In this document: positions 13,776 through 15,477 of the stretch, in pieces
Position numbering within the stretch: position 1 is the stretch's first letter
Layout: each line of letters opens with the position of its first letter
Assembly (NCBI GenBank): GCA_027490415.1
Contig: JAIXYD010000062.1
Coordinates: 1-15,477 of the forward strand
DNA from: Streptomycetaceae bacterium
Lineage (GTDB): Bacteria > Actinomycetota > Actinomycetes > Nanopelagicales > Nanopelagicaceae
Direction of reading: 5' to 3'
Length of the DNA stretch: 15,477 nt
Notes under the pieces: model-generated
What the model saw: the letters and a program-made list of their open reading frames with translations, nothing else
What the model was told of the DNA's origin: nothing
Database searches by the model: none
Position numbers and translations under genes: made by a program

Positions 13776-14288
13776 TTACTGACCTACGGCGCTTTGTCGC
13801 GTGCGTTCTCTAAGGATACGCGTAAATGAGCCGATTGCAGTGGCAACAGTGGCGTTTCGCACGCTTTCACGCCCTCCCTCAAGGGAAAGCTCCAGAGTTT
13901 GAGTAACTGGACCATCGATAGCCACCCACACTGTCCCCGATGGAACCCCGTCAGATGGTCCAGGGCCAGCAACACCAGTTGTTGCAATCGCCCATGTTGC
14001 ACCAAACTTTTTGCGAACAGCACGAGCCATCTCAACGGCAACTTCTTGGCTGTAGACCGTATGTGCAGCGATAATCGCTTGATCCACTCCTAGGACTTTT
14101 GCCTTTACCTGATCTTGATAGGCGACGATTGCGCCAAGAAATACTTGAGATGAACCTTCAACTGAGGTGATAGCAGAACTCAATCCACCTGCTGTAATTG
14201 ATTCGGCTGTAACCAAAGATTCGTTACCGTCACCAAGGGTGCGGATGATTTCCTTAATCATCGACGACACTTCAGAGGCGAGTGACAT
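13776..14288 (-). CDS. pncC: CinA C-terminal domain protein (nicotinamide-nucleotide amidase)
   Basis: The 170-residue protein is the stand-alone CinA C-terminal domain, which deamidates nicotinamide mononucleotide to nicotinate mononucleotide in pyridine-nucleotide recycling. Visible motifs are [15 protein letters not shown] (residues 27-41, with the family's serine), [32 protein letters not shown] and [23 protein letters not shown]. The N-terminal molybdopterin-binding domain of full CinA is absent, as in many actinobacteria. The ATG has GGGGGAG five bases upstream. It sits 32 bases after pgsA and 20 before clgR in the usual order. The biochemical activity is inferred from family. Confidence 0.93.
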   Translation of the reverse strand: MSLASEVSSMIKEIIRTLGDGNESLVTAESITAGGLSSAITSVEGSSQVFLGAIVAYQDQVKAKVLGVDQAIIAAHTVYSQEVAVEMARAVRKKFGATWAIATTGVAGPGPSDGVPSGTVWVAIDGPVTQTLELSLEGGRESVRNATVATAIGSFTRILRERTRQSAVGQ

Positions 14289-14320
14289 ATTTGCTCCCCC
14301 TGACTGTCGTTGAAATTGAT

Positions 14321-14857
14321 TTACGGTCTCTTCAACGCCAATCGTACATAGTTAAAGCCTGTGACGATAGTGAGCACTATTGCAATTGCAATAAAACCAT
14401 CGCGGAACCAATACAAGCCTTCTGGCATTGGGAGCATAAAGAAACCAACTCCGAAGCTCTGGAAGGTGCTTTTAATCTTCCCTCCGCGATTGGCCGGGAT
14501 GACTCCACCTTTGATAACTGCCAATCGAAAGAGAGTAATTCCTATCTCGCGCGCCAAAATTAGGATCGTGATCCACCAAGGAAATCTGCCCAAAATTGAT
14601 AGAGAGATCATCGCCGAGCCGATGAGAGCTTTATCTGCAACTGGATCTAAGAACTTTCCAAGTTCACTTACTTGATTGGTGGCACGGGCAAGGTGGCCGT
14701 CGAGTAGATCCGAGAGACCGAGCACAAAGTAAATGCACCACGCAATGATCTGCCAAGTCGGGTCATCGCCACCGTTTTTGAATATGGCATAAACACCGAA
14801 AGGAATCAGCGCAATCCGCGCAATAGTTATCGCGTTTGGCGAGAAATACTTTTTCAT
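14321..14857 (-). CDS. pgsA: CDP-diacylglycerol--glycerol-3-phosphate 3-phosphatidyltransferase
   Basis: PgsA-type enzymes make phosphatidylglycerol phosphate in the membrane. The 178-residue protein has several hydrophobic segments and the complete CDP-alcohol phosphotransferase signature: D50, D53-G54, A57-R58, G67, D71 and D75 with exact spacing. Placement between rimO and cinA is the conserved actinobacterial site of this gene. Family membership is certain; glycerol-3-phosphate as acceptor is inferred from context, as paralogues use other alcohols. Its ATG overlaps the rimO stop by ATGA. Confidence 0.93.
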   Translation of the reverse strand: MKKYFSPNAITIARIALIPFGVYAIFKNGGDDPTWQIIAWCIYFVLGLSDLLDGHLARATNQVSELGKFLDPVADKALIGSAMISLSILGRFPWWITILILAREIGITLFRLAVIKGGVIPANRGGKIKSTFQSFGVGFFMLPMPEGLYWFRDGFIAIAIVLTIVTGFNYVRLALKRP

Positions 14858-15477
14858 AGTGGTCGCGCAATCAAATCTGCGCCGAGCGACTGGGTGACAA
14901 CTCCATCCACATATTCTCCAGCCTTATACGAAGTTCCAACAAATGAAGTTGTTCCATCTACTTCTGGCCCCTGATGTGCAGCTCTACCCTCTTGATTTTC
15001 CTCATCTTCAATCAAGACGCGAACGTGCTCTCCAATGCGGGTAGCTGCACGCAAGGTAACCATTTCATCTGCAAGGGATGAGAGAGATTGCACTCGTTCT
15101 GCAATGATTTCTTCATCCACCTTATCTGAAAGATCAAGGGCTTCGGTCTTATCCTCATCCGAGTAACCAAAAACTCCGATGGCATCTAGCTGAGCTTGAG
15201 TGATGAAATCGGACAATAAGTTGAAGTCTTCTTCTGTCTCCCCTGGAAATCCCACAATGAAGTTAGATCTAATTCCGGCTTCAGGAGATAGAGCACGTAT
15301 CTGAGTAATCAGATGCAAGAACTTTTCACTATCCCCAAAACGACGCATCCGTCTCAGAAGAGTCGGACTAACATGCTGGAAAGAGAGATCAAAGTAAGGC
15401 GCGACTTTATCTGTTGAGATCATTGCCTGAAGAAGTGAAGGGCGCATCTCGGCTGGTTGTAGGTATGAGAGACGAAC
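14854..15477 (-). CDS. rimO: Ribosomal protein S12 methylthiotransferase RimO (5' end beyond window)
   Basis: RimO is a radical SAM enzyme that methylthiolates an aspartate of ribosomal protein S12. Only the C-terminal 207 residues are in the window: the end of the radical SAM barrel (RLSYLQPAEMRPSLLQAM, PYFDLSFQHVSPTLLRRMRR, FIVGFPGETEEDF) and a C-terminal TRAM domain (GEHVRVLIED to the end). The AAHQGPEVDG phrase and the QPAEMRP motif fit RimO rather than MiaB. The frame is open to the window edge, so the first ATG inside (15447) is internal and the CxxxCxxC cluster motif lies outside. It leads the minus-strand run rimO-pgsA-cinA-clgR. Confidence 0.93.
   Translation of the reverse strand, partial: VRLSYLQPAEMRPSLLQAMISTDKVAPYFDLSFQHVSPTLLRRMRRFGDSEKFLHLITQIRALSPEAGIRSNFIVGFPGETEEDFNLLSDFITQAQLDAIGVFGYSDEDKTEALDLSDKVDEEIIAERVQSLSSLADEMVTLRAATRIGEHVRVLIEDEENQEGRAAHQGPEVDGTTSFVGTSYKAGEYVDGVVTQSLGADLIARPL

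Overview
The window reads as a chromosomal segment of an actinobacterium with a low GC content for the phylum. Three things point that way: an NdgR/LtbR-type IclR regulator divergent from leuCD, an HU protein with a mycobacterial-style lysine/alanine tail, and the actinobacterial order rimO-pgsA-cinA-clgR-DUF3046 close to recA-recX. The moderate GC, very short intergenic gaps and shared stop codons suggest a streamlined genome, perhaps a freshwater acI-type lineage (Nanopelagicales). That placement is inference.

Layout. (1) 1-1440: rpmB, convergent with thiL, then a stand-alone Lrp/AsnC ligand-binding domain protein divergent from thiL. (2) 1458-4341, minus strand: a tightly coupled plsC-gpsA-ddl operon (phospholipid and peptidoglycan precursors) with TAATG and ATGA junctions. 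(3) 4389-5081: the HU gene with a strong terminator and a promoter carrying a perfect inverted repeat. (4) 5051-7917: leuC-leuD on the minus strand and divergent ndgR, with two CAC(T/C)AGGTG sites in the shared promoter. (5) 7914-9690: recA-recX on the minus strand behind an actinobacterial LexA box and a roughly 120-base leader. (6) 9779-12690: an apparent accessory block between recA and DUF3046, made of a shortened yaaA, a YeeE/YedE sulfur-compound transporter and an exported two-domain rhodanese. (7) 12748-15477, minus strand: rimO (cut by the window edge), pgsA, cinA C-terminal domain, clgR, a TetR regulator and DUF3046, probably co-transcribed.

Most of the window is housekeeping. The observations most worth following are: two downstream genes (recX and the YeeE/YedE gene) whose conserved N-termini run back to the preceding stop codon without any ATG, GTG or TTG, both with the junction TAATT where TAATG would be expected; several genes with a -10 box 6-7 bases from the start codon and no Shine-Dalgarno sequence, suggesting leaderless transcripts; the compact ndgR/leuC operator; the palindrome in the HU promoter; and the exported rhodanese plus transporter pair inserted in the recA neighbourhood. 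I found no CRISPR array, insertion sequence, tRNA, rRNA, phage gene or defence system. No stretch longer than 300 bases lacks a gene.
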